5,633 bases of DNA, taken from contig CAYPOY010000337.1 of assembly GCA_964412395.1 (NCBI GenBank), forward strand, positions 1-5,633, written 5' to 3'. Below are positions 1 to 5,528 of the stretch, piece by piece; position 1 is the first letter of the stretch; the number at the start of each line of letters is the position of its first letter. The notes beneath the pieces were generated by a model that was given only the letters and a program-made list of their open reading frames with translations, was not told the DNA's origin and made no database searches. This stretch comes from CAYPOY01 sp964412395. Its GTDB lineage: Bacteria; Chloroflexota; Anaerolineae; B4-G1. Made by a program: the position numbers and the translations under genes.

Positions 1-25
1 CTCGGTCAGAGACCTTCGGCGAACG
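1..25. repeat. inverted copy of the repeat flanking the radical SAM gene, 3' side
   Basis: These 25 bases are the perfect reverse complement of 1402-1426. The copy may continue beyond the window edge. It contains two small palindromes, GGTC-AGA-GACC and TTCGGCGAA. On the minus strand it supplies the final FAEGL and stop codon of the radical SAM protein. Confidence 0.85.
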
Positions 26-1436
26 AGGGTGTAGTCCCCTCGTCCCCCTGTCCCACCATCGCCTGGAGGTACAACGGACACCCGCCACCACAGATGGGGA
101 ATTCCGGGCACTCCCGGCATTTCTCTGGAGCGTAACGGCGCTCTCGCAAAGCCTGAGCCAGATCGTGGTTCCAGATGGCCTCCCAGGGGTCACGCAGGAT
201 GTACCCCAACGGCTCGTAGTAGCTCTGGCAAGGGATAACCGCCCCATCCGGCTCGACGCACATGTTGTACAGGGCGGCCGTGCAGGCTTTCACCCCCAGC
301 TCCAGTTGCAGCGGGGAGAAGGCACAGTACTGGGTGGGAGTGTACCAGGTGAGGCGCAGGCCGTGCTGGCCGGCCGTCTCCCGCACCCGCTCCAGGATGG
401 GGGCCAACTCCCCCTCACGAAAGCCAGTGCCGACGGTGGATCCCCGGCCGGCGTAGATGAGACTGTTGCAGGCGAAGGTGGGGACCCCCAGCGAGGCGAT
501 GAAAGCGACCGTCTCCTCGATCCCGGGCACGTTCTCCCGGGTCAGGGTGGTGTTGGTGGTGGTGTAGAGGCCGGCCGCCACCGCGTTGCGCACCGCCTGC
601 ACCGTCTCCCGCCAGGCACCCGGGGCGGCCACCATGTGATCGTGTACAGCTTCGTCGTGGGACTCCAGCGTGATCTGAGCGTGGTCCAGGCCAGCCTCGA
701 TCAGGGCCTGCACGTAGGCGGCGTCGGACAGGCGACGGCCGTTCGTCAGCAACCCCGTCACCAGCCCCAGCCCCTCGGCATAGGCCACGAGCTCAACCAG
801 GTCCTTCCGCAGCGTCGCCTCCCCCCCGGTGAAGCAGACGTGGGGAATGGACACCTCCCACACCCGTTCCAGGACTGCCTTCCAGGTGGCCGTATCCATC
901 TCGGGATAACCGGGCGGGCGAGCCACGTAGCAGTGGGGGCAAGCGTTGTTGCAACGGTAGGTCAGCGCCAGGTCCATACGGTAGGGGGCCGTGAGGACCA
1001 CCGAGAAGGGATCCACCCGTCCCAGGTCCAGGCCAATGATAGGGCAGGTGGATCCATCGGCGCGGATGAGCGTCTCTATTTGCGCTCTTATGTGGCGGAA
1101 GTCGGTTCGGGCGGTGCGGGCGTCCACACGGTAGCGCCGGCATACCACCCGCACTGCCTTATCCTCGGGGACCTCCTCCAGGACGAGGCGGGCATATTCG
1201 ACTGCCGTCTGATTCAGGTGCAGCACACGGGCGGCGTTGATCACCAGGAGCCCCCGGCCATCCGGCTCCATGCGCAGGTGCAACCGCACCCGCCCGCCAG
1301 CCCCATCGCGCCGCTCGTAACCATGCAGGCCGGGAGGCAAGGAGTGCGGGGCCCTCAGGGAATCACGCAGGTGGGCCAACCGTTCGCCGAAGGTCTCTGA
1401 CCGTTCGCCGAAGGTCTCTGACCGAGGTGGATTCAC
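6..1436 (-). CDS. PqqD/RRE-domain radical SAM/SPASM protein, probable peptide-modifying maturase
   Basis: Predicted cytoplasmic radical SAM enzyme that cleaves S-adenosylmethionine at a [4Fe-4S] cluster. With GTG at 1436 as start it has 476 residues. Residues about 50-125 resemble a PqqD-like RiPP recognition element (HLNQTAVEYARLVLEE, then a basic helical stretch). The radical SAM core carries CNNACPHC (Cys162, Cys166, Cys169) and the GGE motif at 204-206. The C-terminal SPASM-like region has Cys385, Cys393, Cys403, Cys440, Cys443, Cys449 and Cys453 (ending CGGGCP) for auxiliary clusters. I chose the GTG because it overlaps the upstream stop as GTGA. The in-frame ATG at 1493 would only translate the neighbour's Cys-Ala repeat in another frame. 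The N-terminus holds a doubled 7-residue segment (RSETFGE), and the last residues FAEGL and the stop come from an inverted copy of the same DNA repeat. Inferred substrate: the Cys-Ala tail of the preceding gene product. The family call is firm; the substrate is a hypothesis. Confidence 0.92.
   Translation of the reverse strand: MNPPRSETFGERSETFGERLAHLRDSLRAPHSLPPGLHGYERRDGAGGRVRLHLRMEPDGRGLLVINAARVLHLNQTAVEYARLVLEEVPEDKAVRVVCRRYRVDARTARTDFRHIRAQIETLIRADGSTCPIIGLDLGRVDPFSVVLTAPYRMDLALTYRCNNACPHCYVARPPGYPEMDTATWKAVLERVWEVSIPHVCFTGGEATLRKDLVELVAYAEGLGLVTGLLTNGRRLSDAAYVQALIEAGLDHAQITLESHDEAVHDHMVAAPGAWRETVQAVRNAVAAGLYTTTNTTLTRENVPGIEETVAFIASLGVPTFACNSLIYAGRGSTVGTGFREGELAPILERVRETAGQHGLRLTWYTPTQYCAFSPLQLELGVKACTAALYNMCVEPDGAVIPCQSYYEPLGYILRDPWEAIWNHDLAQALRERRYAPEKCRECPEFPICGGGCPLYLQAMVGQGDEGTTPSFAEGL
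1381..1426. repeat. tandem 21-nt repeat (two perfect copies), inverted relative to 1-25
   Basis: Copies lie at 1381-1401 and 1402-1422, followed by CGAG, so that 1402-1426 matches 1-25 in inverted orientation. The period is a multiple of three and encodes two RSETFGE segments at residues 5-18 of the radical SAM protein. No transposase gene lies between the copies. It could be an interspersed palindromic repeat of the genome or the ends of a small mobile cassette. Confidence 0.85.
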
Positions 1437-3109
1437 CGCCCGCCACCGGCGCAGGCACAGGCGCAGCCAGCGCAGGCACAGGCGCAGGCGCAACTGCTGC
1501 TCCCTCCCTTTCCGCTATAGCTCCGCCCGCTGTAGGAGCGTTTCGGCGGGGGATTGGTCACCTTGGTCACCTTGCCGGTGAAGTCGGACAGGCTGCCGAC
1601 GATGTTGCTGGCCGTGCCCTCGACCCCGCGCACGATCGTGGCGGCGAAGGCGGCCCCGGGAAGCGTCGGCAAGGACGGTGCCTGGGTAGGGGCCCGGCCC
1701 GTCTGCGCCCCCCGGGGGCCAGCGCCGGATGGGGTGCGCGCCCAGGGACGGTAGTATCCCCACCACATGGGCACGAAGACCGGGCCCGTATGGAAGACAC
1801 GCTGGGTGCGATCCTCAAAGTCCTCGTCCAACATGGCCCACTCCAGTCCCTCGTCAAAGCGTTTGCTGCGCACCTCCGGCGTCTCCGCGCCCTCTACCTG
1901 TTGCCAGGCCCGCCCAACGATGTCGCGGTAGTAAACCACCGTTTCCTTGCGGCTGAACCCCTTCATCTTGTTGTTGACCGCCTTGATCAAGCCAGTCATT
2001 GTCGAGCTGAGCCGGCTTTCACCGAGGGTGCGGTCCTTCTTCACCGCCTTCAGAAACTTCTCTTCGTATGGGTGCAACTTCTCCGGCAGCGGCTCGTTGA
2101 TCTGGATTTTCAGCGGATCGTCGTCCAGCACCGTCACCGCTCCCTTCTTCAGCAGGCCGAAGAGGATCATCGTCAGCACCTTGTTCAGGGGGGTCTCCAG
2201 GAGAATGGCCGCCTCCACCGCTGTCAGCCCGCGCTTGATCCCAACCCCTTCGACCTTCATTGAGGGAGACAGATACTGCATCCGCCGCCGACGGTTCCCC
2301 CAAACGGACAGGCCGATGATACCTGCGACGATAGTGAGGAAGATGGTGACAGGGCAGCAGCCAATGATGGCAGAGAAAATCGTCTCCAGCGCCGAGGGGC
2401 CTTTCTGGATGGCCCCCTCAGAGACGTACTGGCAGGGGAAAGAGGCACCGAAGGTGTACTGGCGGTCCGGCGCGGCGGCGGCGTTGTACCAGGTGTAGAG
2501 AACACGGCCTTCCTCGTCCAGTCTGGTGTCCGGTTGTTCCTGTGGCCAGCCGGAGGGGCTGTGGTGCCAACGGGGTTCCTCCACCCCCACGCCCGGCGGC
2601 AGGTGGAAGCTCACCGCCAGATCGGTGGTGCCGTGAACAAACTGGCTATCCAACCAGGTGGGAGAGAACTCGGTGCTGGCGTACTCGGCATCGTCGCTGT
2701 CCTCGTAGACCATCCCCCCCACCCGGTCCACGACTACGTGCACCGTGCCGGCCCTCCCGGGGCCGATCGTCGCATCCCCCAGCCACACCGCCACCCCGTA
2801 GGTGACGTACTCCGATTCCTCGATGAAGGAAATAGGTTGTCCACCCACATCGGCACGGACGTCGGCGAGACTGTAGTCGTCGGTCGGCAGGCCCACGTCC
2901 ACCACGTCAACGGGATGGGCACCGGGGTCGCAGGTGAAGGTGAACCAGTACTCCAGACTGACGGATCCGTCCTGGTTGATCCACACGTCCACGATCTCCT
3001 GATCCAGGGAGAAGGAGTAGTCCTGGGCATAGGAGGTGAGGGGCAGACACAACAGGACAGAAAGAACGGCGAAACGCACAAGCAAAACGTAAGTCTTGTT
3101 CCAGTGCAT
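1433..3109 (-). CDS. DUF2207-like membrane protein with cytoplasmic Cys-Ala repeat tail
   Basis: 558 residues from the ATG at 3109, which has a strong GGAGGAAG site just upstream. Visible order: a signal peptide at 1-28 (hydrophobic VLLVRFAVLSVLLCLPL, cleavage likely after SYA), then an extracytoplasmic beta-rich domain to about 240 with the DUF2207-like opening DYSFSLDQEIVDVWINQDGSVSLEYWF. One membrane helix at about 246-270 is followed by RRRR (273-276), so the rest should be cytoplasmic. A winged-helix-like segment typical of DUF2207 (GLTAVEAAILLETPLNKVLTM) starts at about 294. A Pro/Ala/Gly linker lies at about 455-490. The protein ends in SSSCACACACAGCACACAGG plus GR, with Cys at 540, 542, 544, 546, 549, 551 and 553. 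No Cys occurs between 253 and 539. DUF2207 proteins usually end in Gly/Ser-rich tails and their function is unknown. Here the tail looks like a modification substrate for the overlapping radical SAM gene. Metal binding is the main alternative. Confidence 0.88.
   Translation of the reverse strand: MHWNKTYVLLVRFAVLSVLLCLPLTSYAQDYSFSLDQEIVDVWINQDGSVSLEYWFTFTCDPGAHPVDVVDVGLPTDDYSLADVRADVGGQPISFIEESEYVTYGVAVWLGDATIGPGRAGTVHVVVDRVGGMVYEDSDDAEYASTEFSPTWLDSQFVHGTTDLAVSFHLPPGVGVEEPRWHHSPSGWPQEQPDTRLDEEGRVLYTWYNAAAAPDRQYTFGASFPCQYVSEGAIQKGPSALETIFSAIIGCCPVTIFLTIVAGIIGLSVWGNRRRRMQYLSPSMKVEGVGIKRGLTAVEAAILLETPLNKVLTMILFGLLKKGAVTVLDDDPLKIQINEPLPEKLHPYEEKFLKAVKKDRTLGESRLSSTMTGLIKAVNNKMKGFSRKETVVYYRDIVGRAWQQVEGAETPEVRSKRFDEGLEWAMLDEDFEDRTQRVFHTGPVFVPMWWGYYRPWARTPSGAGPRGAQTGRAPTQAPSLPTLPGAAFAATIVRGVEGTASNIVGSLSDFTGKVTKVTNPPPKRSYSGRSYSGKGGSSSCACACACAGCACACAGGGR
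1448..1492. repeat. hexanucleotide-type repeat encoding the Cys-Ala tail
   Basis: The plus strand shows repeated GGCGCA/GGCACA hexamers with one GCCAGC interruption. On the minus strand these read as alternating TGC/TGT (Cys) and GCC (Ala) codons, broken once by GCT GGC (Ala-Gly). Synonymous TGC/TGT changes show that the hexamers have diverged at the third base while the Cys residues are kept, and unit number could vary by slippage. Confidence 0.8.
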
Positions 3110-3112
3110 CAA

Positions 3113-3120
3113 CTTCCTCC
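3113..3120 (-). promoter_or_regulatory. ribosome binding site of the DUF2207-like gene
   Basis: GGAGGAAG on the minus strand, with its GGAGG core six bases before the ATG at 3109. It decides against the in-frame ATG at 3148, which would overlap the preceding gene and place a charged segment before the signal peptide. Confidence 0.8.
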
Positions 3121-3141
3121 CTTGAGGCCGAACGGCAGGCC

Positions 3142-3510
3142 TCACCATTTGGGTTCCTCGACCAGTTGATACGTGGAGCCGCAGTAAGGGCAGGAGACGA
3201 TGATAGCGCCTTCCTTGACCGTGATGCTATCTTTTGTCAATGCAGCGCCACATTCCTGGCACTTTAGCTTCTCCACTTCGATATCGCCGCTGAGGTCAAT
3301 CTTCTGGATGATCTCCTGGGGCGGTTGGGCTGGCTTGGGTTCGCGGAACTTGATGAAGGCGATGATGCCAAGCCCGATGGCCACGGTGATTATCCCGACG
3401 ATGATCCACCCGGGCTCCCCCTCAGGGCTGAAAGCTCCCCAAATGAAGAGGATGCCGAAGAAAATCAGGATGCCAGCGACGATGTACCCGACAATCTTCC
3501 CTGCGGACAT
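3142..3510 (-). CDS. small membrane zinc-ribbon protein
   Basis: 122 residues, start ATG at 3510 with AAGGAGG nine bases upstream. Two hydrophobic helices (about 6-26 and 35-54) are separated by a short Pro/Gly/Glu loop and followed by the basic KFREPKP. This suggests a membrane hairpin with both ends in the cytoplasm. A Pro/Gln linker leads to a zinc ribbon with CQEC (Cys84, Cys87) and CPYC (Cys107, Cys110), ending YQLVEEPKW. I do not recognise a named family. It is the first gene after a predicted promoter and sits 32 nt upstream of the DUF2207-like gene, so it is probably co-transcribed. Inferred role: a membrane partner or scaffold for the DUF2207-like protein or for its modifying enzyme, since its zinc ribbon would lie on the same side of the membrane as the Cys-Ala tail. 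It could also be an unrelated small membrane protein. Confidence 0.85.
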   Translation of the reverse strand: MSAGKIVGYIVAGILIFFGILFIWGAFSPEGEPGWIIVGIITVAIGLGIIAFIKFREPKPAQPPQEIIQKIDLSGDIEVEKLKCQECGAALTKDSITVKEGAIIVSCPYCGSTYQLVEEPKW

Positions 3511-3519
3511 TGTACCTTC

Positions 3520-3526
3520 CCTCCTT
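3520..3526 (-). promoter_or_regulatory. ribosome binding site of the zinc-ribbon gene
   Basis: AAGGAGG on the minus strand, nine bases before the ATG at 3510. It is a near-perfect Shine-Dalgarno sequence and fixes that start. Confidence 0.75.
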
Positions 3527-3538
3527 AGTAATAGGCTC

Positions 3539-3566
3539 CATATACGCTATTCACGGGAGCTTTCAA
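3539..3566 (-). promoter_or_regulatory. candidate sigma70-type promoter of the three-gene radical SAM operon
   Basis: On the minus strand, TTGAAA (3566-3561) is followed after 16 nt by TATATG (3544-3539), against consensus TTGACA and TATAAT. A start of transcription near 3532 would give a leader of about 22 nt that includes the AAGGAGG ribosome site of the zinc-ribbon gene. The site lies in the short gap after rfbC, which supports independent transcription of the operon. Inferred from sequence only. Confidence 0.45.
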
Positions 3567-3582
3567 ACTACCCCCTATCTTC

Positions 3583-4131
3583 TCAAAGAACATCTCCCAG
3601 ATCTTTCAATCTTTTATTCAGTGCATCTTTTTTCGAAAGGACGGGGTTTTCAATTCCCCAGGCAATTCCAATATCAGGATCGTTCCAAATGATGCCACGA
3701 TCACATTCCCTGCAATAATAACTACTTACCTTGTACGAAAGGTCCACTTTTTCGCTGAGCGCTAAGAATCCATGCGCAAAACCCCCTGGCATGAACAGCA
3801 TATACCTGTTTACTTCTGATAACACAGCACTTTCCCATTTGCCAAATGTAGGTGAATTTTTTCTGATATCAACAGCCACATCCAACACTTCGCCCCTCAC
3901 TACCCAAACTAATTTATCCTGCGCGAACGGTGGTACCTGAAAGTGAAGTCCTCTGAGAACCCCTTTTCTGGACTGTGAGTGATTATCCTGCACAAAATCA
4001 ACGTCAATGCCGTTTTTCTTAAATATTTTTTTGTTATAACGCTCCAGGAAAAATCCTCTTTCGTCACTAAATACCTGCGGTTTTACCAGAATCAACCCGC
4101 TAATTGCAAGTTCTTCAAAAATCACTCCCAC
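3583..4131 (-). CDS. rfbC: dTDP-4-dehydrorhamnose 3,5-epimerase (RmlC/RfbC)
   Basis: Cytoplasmic cupin enzyme that epimerises dTDP-4-keto-6-deoxy-glucose at C3 and C5 in dTDP-L-rhamnose synthesis, a precursor for surface polysaccharide. With the GTG at 4131 it has 182 residues, the usual family length. Visible hallmarks are the N-terminal SDERGFFLERY, the QDNHSQSRKGVLRGLHFQ block with catalytic His63, QDKLV with Lys73, the DVAVDIR strand, MPGGFAHGF with His120, SYKVSSYY around Tyr133, and WNDPDIGIAW. The GTG at 4131 lies 5 nt after GGAGGAGG. A second in-frame GTG at 4125 is also possible. The frame is open to an ATG at 4191, but that extension has no family similarity and runs into a repeat. 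The gene is visibly AT-richer than both neighbours, and no rmlA, rmlB or rmlD is nearby, so it may have been acquired alone or belong to a cut-off cluster. It reads intact. Confidence 0.93.
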   Translation of the reverse strand: MGVIFEELAISGLILVKPQVFSDERGFFLERYNKKIFKKNGIDVDFVQDNHSQSRKGVLRGLHFQVPPFAQDKLVWVVRGEVLDVAVDIRKNSPTFGKWESAVLSEVNRYMLFMPGGFAHGFLALSEKVDLSYKVSSYYCRECDRGIIWNDPDIGIAWGIENPVLSKKDALNKRLKDLGDVL

Positions 4132-4136
4132 AACAT

Positions 4137-4144
4137 CCTCCTCC
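4137..4144 (-). promoter_or_regulatory. ribosome binding site of rfbC
   Basis: GGAGGAGG on the minus strand, 5 nt before the GTG at 4131 and 11 nt before the alternative GTG at 4125. It supports a GTG start and a family-sized protein over the upstream ATG at 4191. Confidence 0.65.
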
Positions 4145-4186
4145 AAACGTGACCACTCAGACTCTTCCCAAAACAGGCACAAATAG

Positions 4187-4224
4187 CACACGGATACACA
4201 CGGATGAAACGGGTTCTCACAGAT
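4187..4224. repeat. short CACACGGAT direct repeats upstream of rfbC
   Basis: CACACGGAT occurs at 4187-4195 and 4197-4205 with a 10-nt period, and a looser CTCACAGAT at 4216-4224. Similar ACACGGAT or CACAGAT strings are common as intergenic repeats in environmental bacterial genomes (general recollection). It lies in the 128-nt gap between rfbC and the methyltransferase gene, which holds no gene I can support and no clear terminator. Confidence 0.55.
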
Positions 4225-4259
4225 TTTTTTATCTTTATCTCGGAAAATAGAAACTCGCC

Positions 4260-5027
4260 TTACAACTTCCCCAAAGCGTAGAAAGTCGGGATGAAAAGGA
4301 CGTGCCGGCCATCCATCAGCGCCTGGCGGTCTGCGGAACGCAGCCCGCGCAGTTCCTCAGCAGGAAGGAGGCCGGCCAGATCTCGCTCCCGCATCGTCCA
4401 CTCGGCCTCGAACCCGCCATCAGGGGAGGCCGGGAGGTCCCAGCGACCAGCCATCACCCCCACCGTCGCCCGAAGGCCGGCGGCCACGAAAAGCTCCCCC
4501 AGCCGCCGGCCGAGCTCGGGGTCGGCCCCCTGCTGGCGTAGCGCCTCGGCCTGGAGCTGGCCCAGGGAGACCATCTCAGGGGGATGGTCCACCCGGCCGC
4601 CGTAATCTGGCTCGGCGCAGGCCAGGACGGCGCCGGCCGGCCGGACCACCCGGGCCATCTCCCGGCACCCTAGCGCCGGATCTACCAGCCACAGGAGCAA
4701 ATAGTGGCACACCACGACGTCAAAGTACCCGTCAGGGAAGGGAAGAGCGTGAGCATCCCCCTGCACGTAGGTTATGCCGTGCTGCTGACGGCGGGCAAAG
4801 GACAGCATCCCCGCCTCCAGGTCCAACCCCACCACGCGGGCGGAGACCAGGCGGGCCAACTCCCCCGCGACGACCCCGGTGCCGCAGCCGACCTCAAGGA
4901 CAGCACAGGCCCGGGCCAGGCCAGCCTGCTGGTAGAGCCACATCCGCGTCGGCCGGGTCCAGCCGGCCTGCACGGAGAACCAGGCGTGCCATTCCTCAGG
5001 CGTCAGAGACAGATCGTTTTTCCTCAC
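4260..5027 (-). CDS. class I SAM-dependent methyltransferase
   Basis: 255 residues with a Rossmann-type methyltransferase core (Methyltransf_11/25-like). Motif I is VLEVGCGTG at 43-51. The acidic residue ending strand 2 is in VVGLDLE (Asp69). GDAHALPFPDGYFDVVVCHY follows at 90-109, then the post-core REMARVVRPAGAVLACAEPD at about 122-141. The substrate cannot be read from the sequence. The N-terminus LTPEEWHAWFSVQAGW and the C-terminal helical extension are typical of small-molecule methyltransferases of this group. The start is a GTG at 5027 whose last bases are shared with the toxin stop codon (GTGA), so translation is probably coupled to the toxin-antitoxin pair. The gene is GC-rich, unlike rfbC just downstream. 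It could be a chance passenger of the toxin-antitoxin operon, or the pair may have inserted upstream of it. Confidence 0.9.
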   Translation of the reverse strand: MRKNDLSLTPEEWHAWFSVQAGWTRPTRMWLYQQAGLARACAVLEVGCGTGVVAGELARLVSARVVGLDLEAGMLSFARRQQHGITYVQGDAHALPFPDGYFDVVVCHYLLLWLVDPALGCREMARVVRPAGAVLACAEPDYGGRVDHPPEMVSLGQLQAEALRQQGADPELGRRLGELFVAAGLRATVGVMAGRWDLPASPDGGFEAEWTMRERDLAGLLPAEELRGLRSADRQALMDGRHVLFIPTFYALGKL

Positions 5028-5287
5028 GAGAAAAAGCGCTCATAGTCGTCGTGGCTGCCAAACCAAAACCACGTGATTGTATCGCCTTCAAGAATGCCGA
5101 TAGCACGATACCCCAACGTTATCCTCACGGACCAGATGTTTTCCTCAGCATGGATACACTTGAAGCGCAAAGATGGATGAAAGGAATTTTGCGCCCATAA
5201 GCGGTAGGCTTTCCTGGCTCTGCGCTTGATGGTCTCATCAAGAGATCTGTATGTCTTCCAAAAAGAAGGAAGGGTCGCGGATTTCAT
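5024..5287 (-). CDS. RelE/ParE-like toxin of a type II toxin-antitoxin system
   Basis: 87 residues starting with ATG at 5287, which overlaps the antitoxin stop as ATGA. The sequence fits the RelE/ParE fold. An N-terminal helical pair (SFWKTYRSLDETIKRRARKA, YRLWAQN) is followed by strands HPSLRFKCIH, IWSVRITLGYRAIGILEGD and TITWFWFGSHDDYERFF. The basic residues Arg41, Lys43, Arg55 and Arg61, with His79 and Tyr82 near the C-terminus, are placed like the RNA-contacting and catalytic residues of ribosome-dependent RelE-type mRNA interferases. The exact activity, RNase or gyrase poisoning, cannot be settled from sequence alone. Order and spacing (antitoxin first, 4-nt overlap) match a standard type II operon. 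Length is normal and there are no internal stops, so the gene appears intact. Confidence 0.85.
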   Translation of the reverse strand: MKSATLPSFWKTYRSLDETIKRRARKAYRLWAQNSFHPSLRFKCIHAEENIWSVRITLGYRAIGILEGDTITWFWFGSHDDYERFFS

Positions 5288-5514
5288 AACTGATTATGGT
5301 CCAGAGGCTCAGCATGTCCTGCGGCGATTTCCTGTCTGGCGCGTCGCACAGCGGCAGTCAGTTGCTGTTGTGTTTTCTTAAACGAAACCTCCCATTGAAT
5401 CTCGTCTTGCATCTCTGCGATACAATCCCGCAGATGTTCCACTACCTGATTTTGCGCAGTTTCAGGTAAAGTTTCCATCATTTTTATCACAGTAGCAATA
5501 GCTGTAGATGTCAT
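5284..5514 (-). CDS. antitoxin of type II toxin-antitoxin system
   Basis: 76 residues from ATG at 5514, preceded 7 nt upstream by GAGGGAG. The frame is open to 5613, but the extra 33 codons lack a good ribosome site and resemble leader DNA. The protein is almost wholly helical and charged. MTSTAIATVIKMMETLPETA at 1-20 resembles the short N-terminal helix of small antitoxins paired with RelE-like toxins. Residues 21-66 form a long amphipathic helix (QNQVVEHLRDCIAEM, FKKTQQQLTAAVRRARQEI), and the tail is AGHAEPLDHNQL. Its expected role is to bind and neutralise the downstream toxin and to repress its own promoter. No clear ribbon-helix-helix, AbrB or HTH motif is visible, so the DNA-binding class is undecided. 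The call rests on family resemblance and on position directly before, and overlapping, the toxin. Confidence 0.78.
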   Translation of the reverse strand: MTSTAIATVIKMMETLPETAQNQVVEHLRDCIAEMQDEIQWEVSFKKTQQQLTAAVRRARQEIAAGHAEPLDHNQL

Positions 5515-5521
5515 AACTAAA

Positions 5522-5528
5522 CTCCCTC
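5522..5528 (-). promoter_or_regulatory. ribosome binding site of the antitoxin gene
   Basis: GAGGGAG on the minus strand, 7 nt before the ATG at 5514. It supports the short 76-residue antitoxin. Further upstream, an A/T-rich TATATT (5576-5571) could be a -10 element, but I see no convincing -35 partner. Confidence 0.6.

Noticed and set aside
165..1400. Long plus-strand open frame (411 codons) opposite the radical SAM gene
   Set aside because: It lies wholly antisense to a gene with intact radical SAM and SPASM motifs, has low-complexity Gly/His/Val/Arg composition and no recognisable domain. It is a GC-rich shadow frame.
1381..1426. Possible CRISPR fragment
   Set aside because: The two units are directly adjacent with no spacer, lie inside a coding frame, and no cas gene is present.
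1437..1493. ATG at 1493 as start of the radical SAM protein
   Set aside because: The extra 19 residues (MRLRLCLRWLRLCLRRW and so on) are the Cys-Ala hexamers read in another frame. The GTG at 1436 with the GTGA overlap is a better start.
1427..2263. Plus-strand open frame (278 codons) antisense to the DUF2207-like gene
   Set aside because: It starts inside the Cys-Ala repeat, reads as Ala/Gly-rich low complexity, and shows no domain. The same reasoning removes the plus-strand frame at 2534-3169.
3110..3148. ATG at 3148 as start of the DUF2207-like protein
   Set aside because: It would overlap the zinc-ribbon gene and lacks a good ribosome site, whereas the ATG at 3109 has one and begins a clean signal peptide.
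3535..3561. Possible terminator after rfbC (GCTCC / GGAGC pairing)
   Set aside because: The stem is short, the loop is long and no T-run follows. The same bases fit a promoter better.
4132..4191. ATG at 4191 as start of rfbC
   Set aside because: The extension lies in the repeat-bearing intergenic DNA and has no similarity to the family, whose N-terminus fits the GTG at 4131.
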